Assembly: GCF_000518605.1 (NCBI RefSeq)
Contig: NZ_KI912461.1
Span: 1-64,000, forward strand
Direction of reading: 5' to 3'
DNA length: 64,000 bases
From: Shewanella fidelis ATCC BAA-318
GTDB lineage: Bacteria > Pseudomonadota > Gammaproteobacteria > Enterobacterales > Shewanellaceae
Part shown: positions 35,953 through 45,477 of the stretch, in pieces
Position numbering within the stretch: position 1 is the first letter of the stretch
Layout: every line of letters begins with the position of its first letter
Translations under genes and position numbers: made by a program
The notes under the pieces: generated by a model
What the model was told of the DNA's origin: nothing
The model's database searches: none
What the model saw: the letters and a program-made list of their open reading frames with translations, nothing else

Positions 35953-36111
35953 TGGCATTATCCCTTGCTATCGGGTATCAATATGATCCAGATCATCTTT
36001 GTTAAATCTAATATGCCGTTTAGTACACACGCTGCCGATAATAACGACAACATAAAAGCTGTTTAGGTAGTCAAAACGAAAGCACGCAAATTTTACATAA
36101 ACGAGGCAAGC

Positions 36112-37755
36112 ATGACCTTTATTCAACTACTCGCCAGCTTAACTCCAATTATCAGCGTAATGCTGTTTCTCGTCCTCCTGCGGATGCCTGCATCAAAAGC
36201 TATGCCCATTTCTATGGTATTTACCGGCCTTGCAGCGGTATTTATCTGGCAGATGGACACCACTTTTGTCGCAGCCTCCGTTGTTGAAGGGCTACTGTCT
36301 GCGTTAACACCACTGACGATTATTTTTGGCGCAGTATTCCTGCTCAATACCCTTAAATACTCCGGTGCCATGGACACCATTCGCGCAGGTTTTACCAATA
36401 TTAGTGGTGACGCTCGAGTACAAGTCATTATCATCTGTTGGTTATTCGGCTCATTTATTGAAGGCTCTGCTGGCTTTGGTACCCCCGCTGCTATTGGCGC
36501 TCCACTACTAGTACTGCTCGGCGTACCACCGATTGCCGCTGCGGTTGTGGCGCTTATTGCCGACTCTACCGCAGTATCATTTGGCGCAATTGGTCTACCG
36601 GTATTATTTGGTATTGAGCAAGGGTTAACTCAAGGCGGCAGCAATATGGCGGCCGAGCAAATTGCTCAACATGGTGGCAGTTTTGCTGACTTTGCCCAAT
36701 ATATTGCCATGCACATGATCACCATAGATTTATTTACTGGCACCCTCATTCCATTGGTTATGGTAGCGATACTCACCGGTTTTTTTGGCCGTAATAAGTC
36801 ATTCAAAGAGGGCTTAGCTATTTGGAAATTTGCCCTATTTGCAGGCCTTGCGTTTACTGTTCCTGCTTGGTTAATTAACTACTTTGCCGGACCTGAGTTC
36901 CCATCAGTAATTGGTGCTCTTGTCGGTATGGCACTGGTTATTCCGGTTGCTAAAAAAGGTTACTTGTTACCAAAAGAGCAATGGAATGACTTTGCTGAAA
37001 ATGATGGTCAAAAACGTGAAGAGTTAAATGCCGAAGTGAAATTCTCTCAGCTTGCGGCTTGGGCACCTTACCTGATTATGGCGGCACTACTGGTACTTTC
37101 TCGTACCGTTGCGCCACTTAAAGCTTGGTTATCTAGCTTTAATCTGAGCTGGACAGGGTTACTTGGCACTGAGCTAAAAGCTGGCTTTGCGACTCTATAT
37201 GCGCCAGGCGCCTTCTTCGTACTCGTGTGTATTTTAGGTTTCTTCCTATTTAAAATGAAGTCGCCTGCAATAAAAGAGTCTATCTCAGTATCATGTAAGT
37301 CTATGGTGCCAACCATTATCTCCCTAGGCGCATCTGTGCCCATGGTAAAAATCTTCCTTAACTCAGGCGAAAACGCATCAGGTTTAGCCTCTATGCCTGT
37401 GGCTCTTGCCGATACGCTAGCCAGCAGCATGGGGGCTGTTTGGGCATGGGTCTCACCGATTGTTGGCATATTTGGTGCTTTCCTATCTGGTTCAGCCACC
37501 TTCTCCAACATGATGTTCTCTGGGCTGCAATACAGTGTTGCCGACAATATTGGCGCTAATCATGCCCTTATTTTGGCTATGCAAGGCATTGGCGCGAATG
37601 CAGGAAACATGATGTGTGTAATGAATGTTGTGGCCGCTGCAACGGTCGTTGGTATGGCTGGGCGAGAATCAGAGATCATCCGTAAAACCATGCCTGTCGC
37701 ATTAGGCTATGCTTTAGTCGCAGGCACGATTGCAGCGCTTTGGGGTGGCTTTTAG
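36112..37755 (+). CDS. lldP: L-lactate permease LldP
   Basis: 547 residues with 12 or more membrane segments. It imports lactate, probably with protons. Family features include the conserved stretch WLFGSFIEGSAGFGTPAAIGAPLLVLLG and, in the second half, GIFGAFLSGSATFSNMMFSGLQ followed by GANAGNMMCVMNVVAA. GAGG precedes the start. It leads the lactate cluster; dld-II follows after 103 bp that contain a modest hairpin (37802-37825). Two CRP-type sites lie upstream. Confidence 0.93.
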   Translation: MTFIQLLASLTPIISVMLFLVLLRMPASKAMPISMVFTGLAAVFIWQMDTTFVAASVVEGLLSALTPLTIIFGAVFLLNTLKYSGAMDTIRAGFTNISGDARVQVIIICWLFGSFIEGSAGFGTPAAIGAPLLVLLGVPPIAAAVVALIADSTAVSFGAIGLPVLFGIEQGLTQGGSNMAAEQIAQHGGSFADFAQYIAMHMITIDLFTGTLIPLVMVAILTGFFGRNKSFKEGLAIWKFALFAGLAFTVPAWLINYFAGPEFPSVIGALVGMALVIPVAKKGYLLPKEQWNDFAENDGQKREELNAEVKFSQLAAWAPYLIMAALLVLSRTVAPLKAWLSSFNLSWTGLLGTELKAGFATLYAPGAFFVLVCILGFFLFKMKSPAIKESISVSCKSMVPTIISLGASVPMVKIFLNSGENASGLASMPVALADTLASSMGAVWAWVSPIVGIFGAFLSGSATFSNMMFSGLQYSVADNIGANHALILAMQGIGANAGNMMCVMNVVAAATVVGMAGRESEIIRKTMPVALGYALVAGTIAALWGGF

Positions 37756-37858
37756 TCACCCAAGCCCAGCAATATAAATTTAAAACAAAATAATAATATC
37801 GAAAAGCCGTATGAGCAGCGGCTTTATTCACCCAAAATAAAGTGTGTGAGAAAAGTTA

Positions 37859-40678
37859 ATGTCGATTAATTATGAAGCAGTATTAAGAGATTTACGTAAA
37901 CAAGTCGGTGAAAACGCAGCTACCAATGATCCTGTGCGTCGCTTTGCTTGGTCAACCGATGCCAGTTATTTCCGTATCGTGCCTGAAATTGTGGTGCACG
38001 CTGATACCTTAGAACAAGCCAAGCGTACCTTAGCTATCGCTCGCACCTATGGTGCGACAGTCACTTTTCGCGCTGCAGGTACTAGCCTTTCAGGCCAAGC
38101 AATTGGTGAAGGGATCTTACTCATTCTTGGCCATGATGGTTTTAGAACTTTAACCGTTAATGATGACGCCAGTAAAATTACCTTAGGCACCGCCGTAATT
38201 GGCAGTGATGCCAACGCCGTATTAAAGCCATTAAATAAAAAGATTGGTCCAGATCCTGCGACACTTGCCTCAGCTAAAATTGGCGGCATAGTATCAAACA
38301 ATGCCTCAGGTATGTGTTGTGGTACAGCACAAAACAGCTACCAAACAATCGCCTCTGCAAAATTACTGTTTGCTGACGGTACTGAGCTAGACACCGGCAG
38401 TGAAACATCAAAAGCGGCATTTAGCCAGTCACACTCACAACTGTTACAAGATCTCTCAGAGCTTGCTCAGCTAACAGTTAATAACACCACGCTTGCAGCA
38501 AGGATCCGCAAAAAATTCTCTATAAAAAACACCACAGGCTACAGCCTTAATGCCTTAGTGGATTTTAGCGATCCCTTCGAGCTGATTAACCATTTAATAG
38601 TCGGCGCTGAAGGTACACTCGCTTTTGTTGAAGAAGTGACCTATCACACCGTTGACGAGGCACGCTTTAAAGCTTCTGCCATGGCGGTATTTTTCAATAT
38701 GGAAGATGCAGCGAGAGCCATTCCACCGCTCGTTGGCGATAGCGTTGCTGCGGCAGAGTTACTAGACTGGGCGTCAATTAAGGCCGTCACAGGTAAAGCT
38801 GGCATGCCATTATGGCTTTCTGAATTACCGCAAGGCGCATCTATTCTACTGATTGAATCTCGTGCCAATGATAAATCAACCTTAGACAGTTACACACAAG
38901 ATGTAATAGCAAAGCTTGCTCACATTGAAACAGAACGTCCAATTAGCTTCAGTGACGACCCAGCAGTGTTTGGCCAATACTGGGCAATGCGCTCAGGCTT
39001 GTTCCCAATTATTGGTGGTGAGCGCCCTAAGGGCACGTCAGTGATTATCGAAGATGTGGCGTTTGAGCTAGAACACTTAGCCGCCGCTGCCAATGATTTA
39101 ACCGAGTTATTCCATAAGCATAATTACCCTGAAGGGGTGATCTACGGCCATGCCCTCGCGGGTAATTTCCATTTCATCATCACACCTACCTTCAATTCGC
39201 AAGCTGACATCGAGCGCTTCCATGCCTTTATGCAAGATGTAGCCGAGATGGTCATTAATAAGTACGACGGCTCAATGAAGGCGGAACATGGTACTGGCCG
39301 CGCTGTCGCGCCATTTGTTGAAATGGAATGGGGTAGCGATGCTTATACCTTAATGAAACGAATTAAGCAGATCTTTGATCCTGAAGGATTATTAAACCCA
39401 GGAGTTATTCTTAACGACGATCAACAAATTCACGTTAAAAATATCAAGCCCTGCCCTGTCGTCGATGACTTAGTCGATAAATGTATTGAATGCGGTTTTT
39501 GCGAGAAAACCTGTCCAACATCCGCACTGAATATGTCACCGCGTCAGCGCATCGCCACCTTGCGTGAAATTGAGCGACTAGAGCAGTCTGGTGATAAACA
39601 AGCTGCGAGTGAGATGCGCGCAGCCGCCAAATATGATGTTATCGACACTTGTGCGGCTTGTCAGCTTTGTACTATCGCCTGTCCGGTTGATAACAGTATG
39701 GGCAACCTCGTACGCAAACTTAGAACACCGTATATCAGCACTACGGAACAGAAAGTTCTAGATTTTCAAGCCAAACATTTTGGCGCAGTAAATCAAGTTA
39801 TTAGCACTGGATTTAACGCCCTTGGTACAATCCACAAAATTACTGGCAGCGCCATTACTGGCGCAATAATGAAAGCCGGACGAGTAGTCAGTAAAGAAGT
39901 GCCTTATTGGAATCCAGATTTTCCAAAAGGTGGCAAACTGCCGACACTTAGAGCACCAATTCCAGGGCAAGAAACTGTGGTTTATTTCCCAGCCTGTGGT
40001 GGCCGTACTTTTGGTCCAACGCCAAAAGATCCCGATAACCGCAGCTTACCAGAAGTCGTGGTAACCTTGCTCGAGCGCTCAGGTTATAACGTTGTCACCC
40101 CAGAGAAAGCCCGTGATTTATGTTGCGGACAAATGTGGGAGTCAAAAGGTGACTTTAAAAATGCCGATGGCAAACGTAAAGAGTTAATTGAAGCAGTAGC
40201 GGCCATGACACAAGGTGGCAAACTACCTGTGATTATCGATGCACTTTCGTGTACCTACCGCACGTTGGCCGGTGATAAATCACTAACAGATAAAGTTGAA
40301 ATTGTTGATATGGTGGATTTCATCCATGACAAACTGCTTAATAAACTCACCATTAATCATAAAAAGCCAGCTGTAGCCCTGCATTTAGGTTGCAGCGCTC
40401 GCAAAATGCACATTGAACCGAAAATGGAAGCCATTATCGACGCCTGTAGCAACCAAGTCGTCCGCCCTGCGGGCATCGATTGCTGTGGTTATGCCGGAGA
40501 AAAAGGCTTATATAAACCAGAGATTAATGCCAGCGCACTGCGCAATATTAAAAAGCTCATTCCTGTGGATGTAAGCGAAGGCTATTACGCCAACCGCATG
40601 TGCGAAGTGGGTTTAACTCAGCATAGTGGCATCTCTTATCGTCACCTTGCCTATCTTTTAGAAGAGTGCACTCGTTGA
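37859..40678 (+). CDS. dld-II: FAD/Fe-S D-lactate dehydrogenase, Dld-II type
   Basis: 939 residues in three parts. An FAD-binding (PCMH-type) domain spans about 30-260 with TFRAAGTSLSGQAIGEGI and GPDPATLASAKIGGIVSNNASGMC. An FAD-linked oxidase C-terminal domain runs to about 525 and ends KQIFDPEGLLNPGVIL. The iron-sulfur part has CIECGFCEKTCPT and CAACQLCTIACPV, then CCG motifs (DLCCGQMWES, GIDCCGYAGEKG). This matches the large Shewanella Dld-II, a membrane-associated respiratory D-lactate oxidase giving pyruvate, and not the FAD-only E. coli Dld. A strong hairpin follows its stop. Confidence 0.9.
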   Translation: MSINYEAVLRDLRKQVGENAATNDPVRRFAWSTDASYFRIVPEIVVHADTLEQAKRTLAIARTYGATVTFRAAGTSLSGQAIGEGILLILGHDGFRTLTVNDDASKITLGTAVIGSDANAVLKPLNKKIGPDPATLASAKIGGIVSNNASGMCCGTAQNSYQTIASAKLLFADGTELDTGSETSKAAFSQSHSQLLQDLSELAQLTVNNTTLAARIRKKFSIKNTTGYSLNALVDFSDPFELINHLIVGAEGTLAFVEEVTYHTVDEARFKASAMAVFFNMEDAARAIPPLVGDSVAAAELLDWASIKAVTGKAGMPLWLSELPQGASILLIESRANDKSTLDSYTQDVIAKLAHIETERPISFSDDPAVFGQYWAMRSGLFPIIGGERPKGTSVIIEDVAFELEHLAAAANDLTELFHKHNYPEGVIYGHALAGNFHFIITPTFNSQADIERFHAFMQDVAEMVINKYDGSMKAEHGTGRAVAPFVEMEWGSDAYTLMKRIKQIFDPEGLLNPGVILNDDQQIHVKNIKPCPVVDDLVDKCIECGFCEKTCPTSALNMSPRQRIATLREIERLEQSGDKQAASEMRAAAKYDVIDTCAACQLCTIACPVDNSMGNLVRKLRTPYISTTEQKVLDFQAKHFGAVNQVISTGFNALGTIHKITGSAITGAIMKAGRVVSKEVPYWNPDFPKGGKLPTLRAPIPGQETVVYFPACGGRTFGPTPKDPDNRSLPEVVVTLLERSGYNVVTPEKARDLCCGQMWESKGDFKNADGKRKELIEAVAAMTQGGKLPVIIDALSCTYRTLAGDKSLTDKVEIVDMVDFIHDKLLNKLTINHKKPAVALHLGCSARKMHIEPKMEAIIDACSNQVVRPAGIDCCGYAGEKGLYKPEINASALRNIKKLIPVDVSEGYYANRMCEVGLTQHSGISYRHLAYLLEECTR

Positions 40679-40710
40679 TAATCAACTTAATATAACCACA
40701 TCAACATCCT

Positions 40711-40735
40711 GTTAGGGGCAAGTTTTGCCCCTAAC
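40711..40735 (+). terminator. Strong hairpin after dld-II
   Basis: GTTAGGGGCAA pairs with TTGCCCCTAAC around a 3-base loop, followed by CTTCTTT rather than a T run. It could terminate inefficiently or protect the mRNA 3' end. Confidence 0.5.
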
Positions 40736-41059
40736 CTTCTTTAGCAGAATTGACACTTCTGCTCACTCTTCTTTAGCTACCCACTTTTAGATACTTTTGT
40801 ACACCGCCCCTCTTACAAATAGAAATTAGTCTTAAAATACAGTTAGATAAACTATTTTCATTTTTGCAAAAATCATAGTTCTTATTTACTAAATTAGCAC
40901 TACTTTTTACAAGGTTATCGGCCTATATTTGAACAATAAATAAAAGCGAATAACCAGTGTCTGCTCATCGAGCCGGACTTTTTGTGGTTACTTTTCATAC
41001 TCAACAACTAGAGTAAGAGATCGCTAATAATGTCAGCCCGAATAGATGAGAGAAACACA
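40736..41059 (+). other. Upstream region of lldEFG
   Basis: About 325 AT-rich bases without a gene between dld-II and lldE. It includes GGTTATCGGCC and GAATAACC as an imperfect dyad near 40915-40955. The gap suggests lldEFG has its own promoter. Confidence 0.35.
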
Positions 41060-41803
41060 ATGAAGATAGCACTTTTCATTCCATGTCTAGTCAATCAAAT
41101 GGTGCCAGAGGTTGGGATCGCAACCTTAGAGCTACTCGAAAAACTCGGACACCAAGTCATACTGCCAAAAGGGCAAACATGTTGTGGCCAACCAATGACT
41201 AACTCCGGCTGTTACAACGAAGCCAAAAAAACCACCTTAAAGCTGCTTAATGCATTTAAAGGTGTCGAGTGCGACGCTATCGTCTGTCCTGCCGCCTCTT
41301 GTCTTGTTGCCGCGAAAGAGAATTTTCATGAGTTTGACTCAAGCCCAGAAGCACAAGCTGTGATTGATAAGTTGTACGAACTCACAGAGTTTCTGCATGA
41401 TGTGTCTCCAATCCCTGCATTTAACAAACCTTTTCCGCACAAAATCAGCCTACAAATGAGCTGTCATGGTATTCGCATGCTTGACTTAGCAACCCCTAGC
41501 GAGCAGATGGGACCACGAACAAATAAATTTGAGGCCGTGCTTGCTGCGATACCAGAAATCGAAATTGTTTATCCTGAACGCCGCGATGAGTGCTGTGGTT
41601 TTGGTGGAACTTTTGCCCTAGATGAAGGTGCCGTATCAGCCAAAATGGGCAAAGATAAAGCTCAAGCGCATGCAGAAACCGGAGCAGCTTATGCCGTTGG
41701 ATTCGACCCATCTTGCTTACTGCATATTGATGGCATGGTGAGAAGGCAGAAACTGCCGATTGAAACTCGTCATATCGCTCAAATCATCAACGCTGCGCTT
41801 TAG
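41060..41803 (+). CDS. lldE: L-lactate oxidation subunit LldE (LutA-like)
   Basis: 247 residues made of two CCG (cysteine-rich) domains. CCGQPMTNSGC in the first half and DECCGFGGTFALDEG in the second half bind an iron-sulfur centre. LldE, LldF and LldG form the non-flavin L-lactate dehydrogenase described in Shewanella and, as LutABC, in Bacillus. The start MKIALFIPCLVNQMVPEVG at 41060 follows GAGAG; a frame opening at 41030 adds ten poor residues. lldF begins 8 bp after the stop. Confidence 0.92.
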   Translation: MKIALFIPCLVNQMVPEVGIATLELLEKLGHQVILPKGQTCCGQPMTNSGCYNEAKKTTLKLLNAFKGVECDAIVCPAASCLVAAKENFHEFDSSPEAQAVIDKLYELTEFLHDVSPIPAFNKPFPHKISLQMSCHGIRMLDLATPSEQMGPRTNKFEAVLAAIPEIEIVYPERRDECCGFGGTFALDEGAVSAKMGKDKAQAHAETGAAYAVGFDPSCLLHIDGMVRRQKLPIETRHIAQIINAAL

Positions 41804-41811
41804 GAGTTAAT

Positions 41812-43185
41812 ATGTCTACTTCAACACCTGCGATACATGCTCAAAAAGCTGAGATATTTTGCCAAGATGAAGCCCGAGTTGATTGGCACTCTAAAGCACT
41901 TTGGGTGCTCAGAGAAAAGCGTGACCGCGCTGCGGGTAGCTTACCTGAATGGGAACAACTGCGCCAAATAGGTTCAGAGATGAAGCTACATACACTAACC
42001 CATTTAGCGCAATACCTCGAAGAATTTGAGCAAAACTGCATACAGAACAATATTCAAGTTCACTGGGCCAAAGACGGCGCCGAGCACAACCGTATTGTGC
42101 ACGACATTCTTGCTAAACATGATGTCAAAAAGCTAGTGAAATCTAAGTCGATGCTCACTGAAGAGTGCCATATGAATCCCTATTTGGAACAACGTGGCAT
42201 TGAAGTAATCGATACTGACTTAGGCGAACGGATTATCCAGCTAGCTAAGCAGCCACCATCGCACATTGTTGTCCCTGCTATTCACCTAAAAAAAGAGGAA
42301 GTGGGTGAACTATTTCATGACAAATTGGGCACAGATGCTGGTGCTTCTGATCCGCTCTATCTAACTCGTGCCGCCCGCGCTCACCTGCGTCAACAATTCT
42401 TGTCTGCCGATGCGGCTATGACGGGGGTAAACATGGCGGTTGCCGATAAAGGCGCGGTGGTTGTGTGCACCAACGAAGGTAACGCTGATATGGGCGCTAA
42501 CCTACCTAAGCTACAACTACACTCGATGGGCATAGACAAGATAGTGCCAAATATTGATAGCGCTGCAGTACTGCTGCGCACACTTGCTAGAAATGCCACT
42601 GGCCAGCCTGTCACCACTTACAGTTCTTTTTATCGCGGCCCACAAGAGGGCGGCGAGATGCATGTGATTATTGTCGATAACGGCCGTACAGATATGCTCA
42701 AAGACAAAATATTAGCAGAATCGCTAAAGTGCATTCGCTGCGGTGGCTGCCTAAATACTTGTCCGGTTTACCGCCGCTCTGGTGGTTATAGCTATAACTA
42801 CACCATCCCCGGCCCAATTGGCATTGCGGTTGGTGCGAAGAGTGATGACACTAACTCAATTCCGTGGGCCTGTACTTTATGTGGTAGTTGCTCTTATGTA
42901 TGCCCAACCAAGGTGCCGCTAGATAAAATCATTCATCATCACCGCCGACTAAAAGCCGAAGCGGGTAAGTTACCATACGGTAAAGCCAGCTATATGCCGT
43001 TAGTTGGCAAATTTATGGCCAGCGAAACAGCACTAAATTGCTCGATGAGCATGGCTCGAACAGCGCTAAAAATATTGCCAGGCAGTTTATTGAAGCCTTT
43101 TTCTGGCGCATGGGGCAAGTACCGCGAATTACCAATAGCACCAAACTCAAGCTTTGAAGCTTGGTTTAAGAAAAACAGAGGTTAA
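41812..43185 (+). CDS. lldF: L-lactate oxidation Fe-S subunit LldF (LutB-like)
   Basis: 457 residues. The N-terminal LUD domain (about 60-300) includes MLTEECHMNPYLEQRGIEVIDTDLGERIIQL. Two 4Fe-4S motifs follow: CIRCGGCLNTCPVYR and CTLCGSCSYVCPTKVPL. A C-terminal helical tail completes the LutB family. It should pass electrons from L-lactate toward the quinone pool with LldE and LldG. An ideal AGGAG precedes the start. lldG begins 4 bp after its stop. Confidence 0.93.
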   Translation: MSTSTPAIHAQKAEIFCQDEARVDWHSKALWVLREKRDRAAGSLPEWEQLRQIGSEMKLHTLTHLAQYLEEFEQNCIQNNIQVHWAKDGAEHNRIVHDILAKHDVKKLVKSKSMLTEECHMNPYLEQRGIEVIDTDLGERIIQLAKQPPSHIVVPAIHLKKEEVGELFHDKLGTDAGASDPLYLTRAARAHLRQQFLSADAAMTGVNMAVADKGAVVVCTNEGNADMGANLPKLQLHSMGIDKIVPNIDSAAVLLRTLARNATGQPVTTYSSFYRGPQEGGEMHVIIVDNGRTDMLKDKILAESLKCIRCGGCLNTCPVYRRSGGYSYNYTIPGPIGIAVGAKSDDTNSIPWACTLCGSCSYVCPTKVPLDKIIHHHRRLKAEAGKLPYGKASYMPLVGKFMASETALNCSMSMARTALKILPGSLLKPFSGAWGKYRELPIAPNSSFEAWFKKNRG

Positions 43186-43189
43186 TACT

Positions 43190-43759
43190 ATGTCTAGTAA
43201 ACACGATATTCTTAACGCGCTAAAAAGCGCGGCTATTGCCCCGCAAGCTATGCCAGTTATTAACATCAGTCCACGTATTGATGATTTAGTTGGTCAGTTT
43301 GAAACAAGCTTAAATACAGTTGCAGGCACTTTGCACCGTGATGGCGGCTTAGCTAAACTGCAAGCACAAGTTGATGAGCATATTGCTAACGGCATGCAAA
43401 TTATCTCTATGGTTGATGGTATTAAGGCTAACCGCCAAGTTACTGAGACAGCACACCAGCTAAAAGATATTGATTATGCGGTGATCTCGGGAGATCTAGC
43501 GGTTGCCGAGAACGGCGCAATTTGGGTCAACAATAAAAATCTTGGCCACCGCGTCACACCATTTATCTGTGAGAATCTATTTCTAGTGGTCGATGCAAAC
43601 AATATTGTGGCCAATATGCATCAAGCAGCTAGCCGTATAACCTTAGCTCCTGGTGAGTTTGGTACCTTTATCGCTGGGCCATCAAAAACCGCAGATATTG
43701 AACAAGCACTAGTGGTTGGTGCCCACGGCGCATGTAGCCTCAACGTGTATTTGATTTAA
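43190..43759 (+). CDS. lldG: L-lactate oxidation subunit LldG (LutC-like)
   Basis: 189 residues forming a single LUD domain. YAVISGDLAVAENGAIWVNN and ICENLFLVVDANNIVANMHQA are typical of LutC/LldG. It is the third subunit of the LldEFG complex. ATG 43190 follows AGAGG; a longer frame from 43154 overlaps lldF and lacks a site. A good terminator follows. Confidence 0.92.
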   Translation: MSSKHDILNALKSAAIAPQAMPVINISPRIDDLVGQFETSLNTVAGTLHRDGGLAKLQAQVDEHIANGMQIISMVDGIKANRQVTETAHQLKDIDYAVISGDLAVAENGAIWVNNKNLGHRVTPFICENLFLVVDANNIVANMHQAASRITLAPGEFGTFIAGPSKTADIEQALVVGAHGACSLNVYLI

Positions 43760-43772
43760 TTAAAAGAATTAA

Positions 43773-43803
43773 AAAAGCCCTAACTTTAATTAGGGCTTTT
43801 CAT
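43773..43803 (+). terminator. Intrinsic terminator of lldEFG
   Basis: AAAAGCCCTAA (43773-43783) pairs with TTAGGGCTTTT (43790-43800). Confidence 0.8.
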
Positions 43804-43829
43804 ACAGTGACAGAAAACAATACACACTT

Positions 43830-44157
43830 ATACCAATTAGTATAAGAAGTTGATCTACTCAGAGCGTTTTTGGCAAACTAATTCAAGGCGAATAACTGAA
43901 AGAATGGTTGCTCCCTTGTGAAGTTATTCAACGCAGAAGTAGGCAGCCAAAAACGCTCCAGAATGGCGAGTTTTAGCGGCTCTGATACTGCGACTCTTGA
44001 TAATAAAGAGGAAGCTTGAACGTAGAATTACTATGCTCTTCACTCGTTACGAGCTGCATGGATGCAGCGAATGTCATTAAAGCAGGAGCACTTAATGACC
44101 TTGTCTCAGTGCCGCTAACTTCTCGCTGAGCGACCAAATCTTTGTACTAATTGGTAT
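43830..44157 (-). repeat. ATACCAAT-ended hairpin repeat, long copy
   Basis: A 328-bp element bounded by inverted ends (ATACCAATTAGTA and its complement). Reversed, it aligns along its whole length with the copy at 58956-59219, including about 50 identical bases around GGAGCGTTTTTGG. It holds an extra block of about 50 bases (near 44052-44100) with two more small hairpins (GCTGCAT/ATGCAGC and GTCATTAA/TTAATGAC). It is non-coding and fits a miniature inverted-repeat element. It fills the space between lldG and the TonB-domain gene. Confidence 0.85.
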
Positions 44158-44168
44158 TAGATCCAGCT

Positions 44169-45299
44169 TTACCTTTTATCGATATAGTAGTCTAACTGCA
44201 CCTTTAGCTCTTTGGCTTCAACGGCTTTACCATCAACAAACTTAGGCGCATAACGCCACTGCTTTAATGCCAATAGTGATTCTTTGGCAAACTTTGCCCC
44301 GCCAACTGTATCTAGAACAACAGCATTTTTCACGAAACCCATTTTATCTATAGTAAAGCTCAGCTGAACGGAGCCACTCTTACCCGCTTTAGCGTAAGAT
44401 ATCGGGAAATCGGGATTTTTACGAAATAGCGGTGTTGGTTCAATATCGTCCTGCCAAGGCTTCATGCTACCAATGGCAATACAATGCTGGGTGGACTTAT
44501 CGCTTTCGCCTTCAAGTTCATAAATCTGTACTAACTTGGCATGGGCAGCCAACTCATAGGGGTGGTTATAATCAAGCTTTTGAAATTGTTTGATAACACC
44601 TAAAAATAGCGCTTCGGATTCATCATAATCTTTTTCGGCGAAACGTACATTGGCTACCCTAAAGCTATTGAGTACCCGCTTCATCGCATCTTCAGGTAGT
44701 AACTCACTGTATATTTCATGGGCATCAAACGCATAGTTACGTACTTTTCGTGTGTAATAGCGCGAGTTAACTAAACGCTCAAAATAAGCCATCTTAGTAT
44801 CAGCTATTACCATTGCATTTTCAGAATCTTCAGCGATATCGAGTGCGTCATCGAGATATTCACGCGCATATTTTTGACTGCTGGCGTCACTTAAACCCAA
44901 AAGTGGATCAATAAGCTCGATGCCATCGTCACCATAACGCTCACGGTAAATTTTTAATGTCTCTTGGTAAAGCTCAAATGCCTGCGGTTGTAGCAGTTTT
45001 ACTTTCTGTTTTACCTCTTTATCAAAGTTATTTTTAGGCATATTCGCAATAAGCGCATTGGCAGCATTTAGCGCCAAATTACCGGTATTAATACTGTCAG
45101 CACCAAACTTTTCCTTACCTAACTCATAAGACTGTATGGCGTAGCGCTCGATATCTGCATTATTTTTATCAGTAACCGCTGCTTGGTAGGCTGAATAAGC
45201 CTCATTAAATTCAACCGCATAAGTCGCGGCAGAGACTGTGACTGCACTCGTTAATATAACAGCGTTAAATAGCTTAGATTTTATTGAAGTGTTAAACAT
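44169..45299 (-). CDS. Periplasmic TonB C-terminal domain protein with TPR-like region
   Basis: 376 residues. An N-terminal hydrophobic segment ends in ATYA (about residue 28) and looks like a cleavable signal peptide. Residues 30-270 are helical with TPR-like repeats (YAIQSYELGKEKFG, ESEALFLGVIKQFQKL). The last 80 residues are a TonB C-terminal domain: FPISYAKAGKSGSVQLSFTIDKMGFVKNAVVLDT and LLALKQWRYAPKFVDGKAV. True TonB needs a membrane anchor and a Pro-rich spacer, both absent, so this is not a standard energy transducer. Similar proteins are common in Shewanella; the role is unknown. AAGGA precedes the start. Confidence 0.8.
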   Translation of the reverse strand: MFNTSIKSKLFNAVILTSAVTVSAATYAVEFNEAYSAYQAAVTDKNNADIERYAIQSYELGKEKFGADSINTGNLALNAANALIANMPKNNFDKEVKQKVKLLQPQAFELYQETLKIYRERYGDDGIELIDPLLGLSDASSQKYAREYLDDALDIAEDSENAMVIADTKMAYFERLVNSRYYTRKVRNYAFDAHEIYSELLPEDAMKRVLNSFRVANVRFAEKDYDESEALFLGVIKQFQKLDYNHPYELAAHAKLVQIYELEGESDKSTQHCIAIGSMKPWQDDIEPTPLFRKNPDFPISYAKAGKSGSVQLSFTIDKMGFVKNAVVLDTVGGAKFAKESLLALKQWRYAPKFVDGKAVEAKELKVQLDYYIDKR

Positions 45300-45477
45300 G
45301 AAAAATCCTTATTTCATCGATATATCAATTAGTACTGTTGCTATTGGTTATGCTTATTCTTCTATCAACAGTGCAAATTTTATCCGACAACTTTCCCATG
45401 ACAGCCTATGAAAATCAACGACCGTTAGCGATGACACAAAATGATTTTGTCTCTTATATGGCATGTTAACTTTCCGT

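Larger units (their letters stand above)
35532..36111 (+). other. lldP upstream regulatory region
   Basis: 580 bases without a convincing gene; a 109-codon open frame at 35737-36066 has atypical composition and covers the operators. The region contains two CRP-type palindromes and several further TCAC half-sites, suggesting layered control of lactate uptake. Confidence 0.5.

Noticed and set aside
35737..36066. Open frame of 109 codons upstream of lldP
   Set aside because: No ribosome site, atypical residue composition, and it overlaps the CRP-type operators; treated as regulatory DNA.
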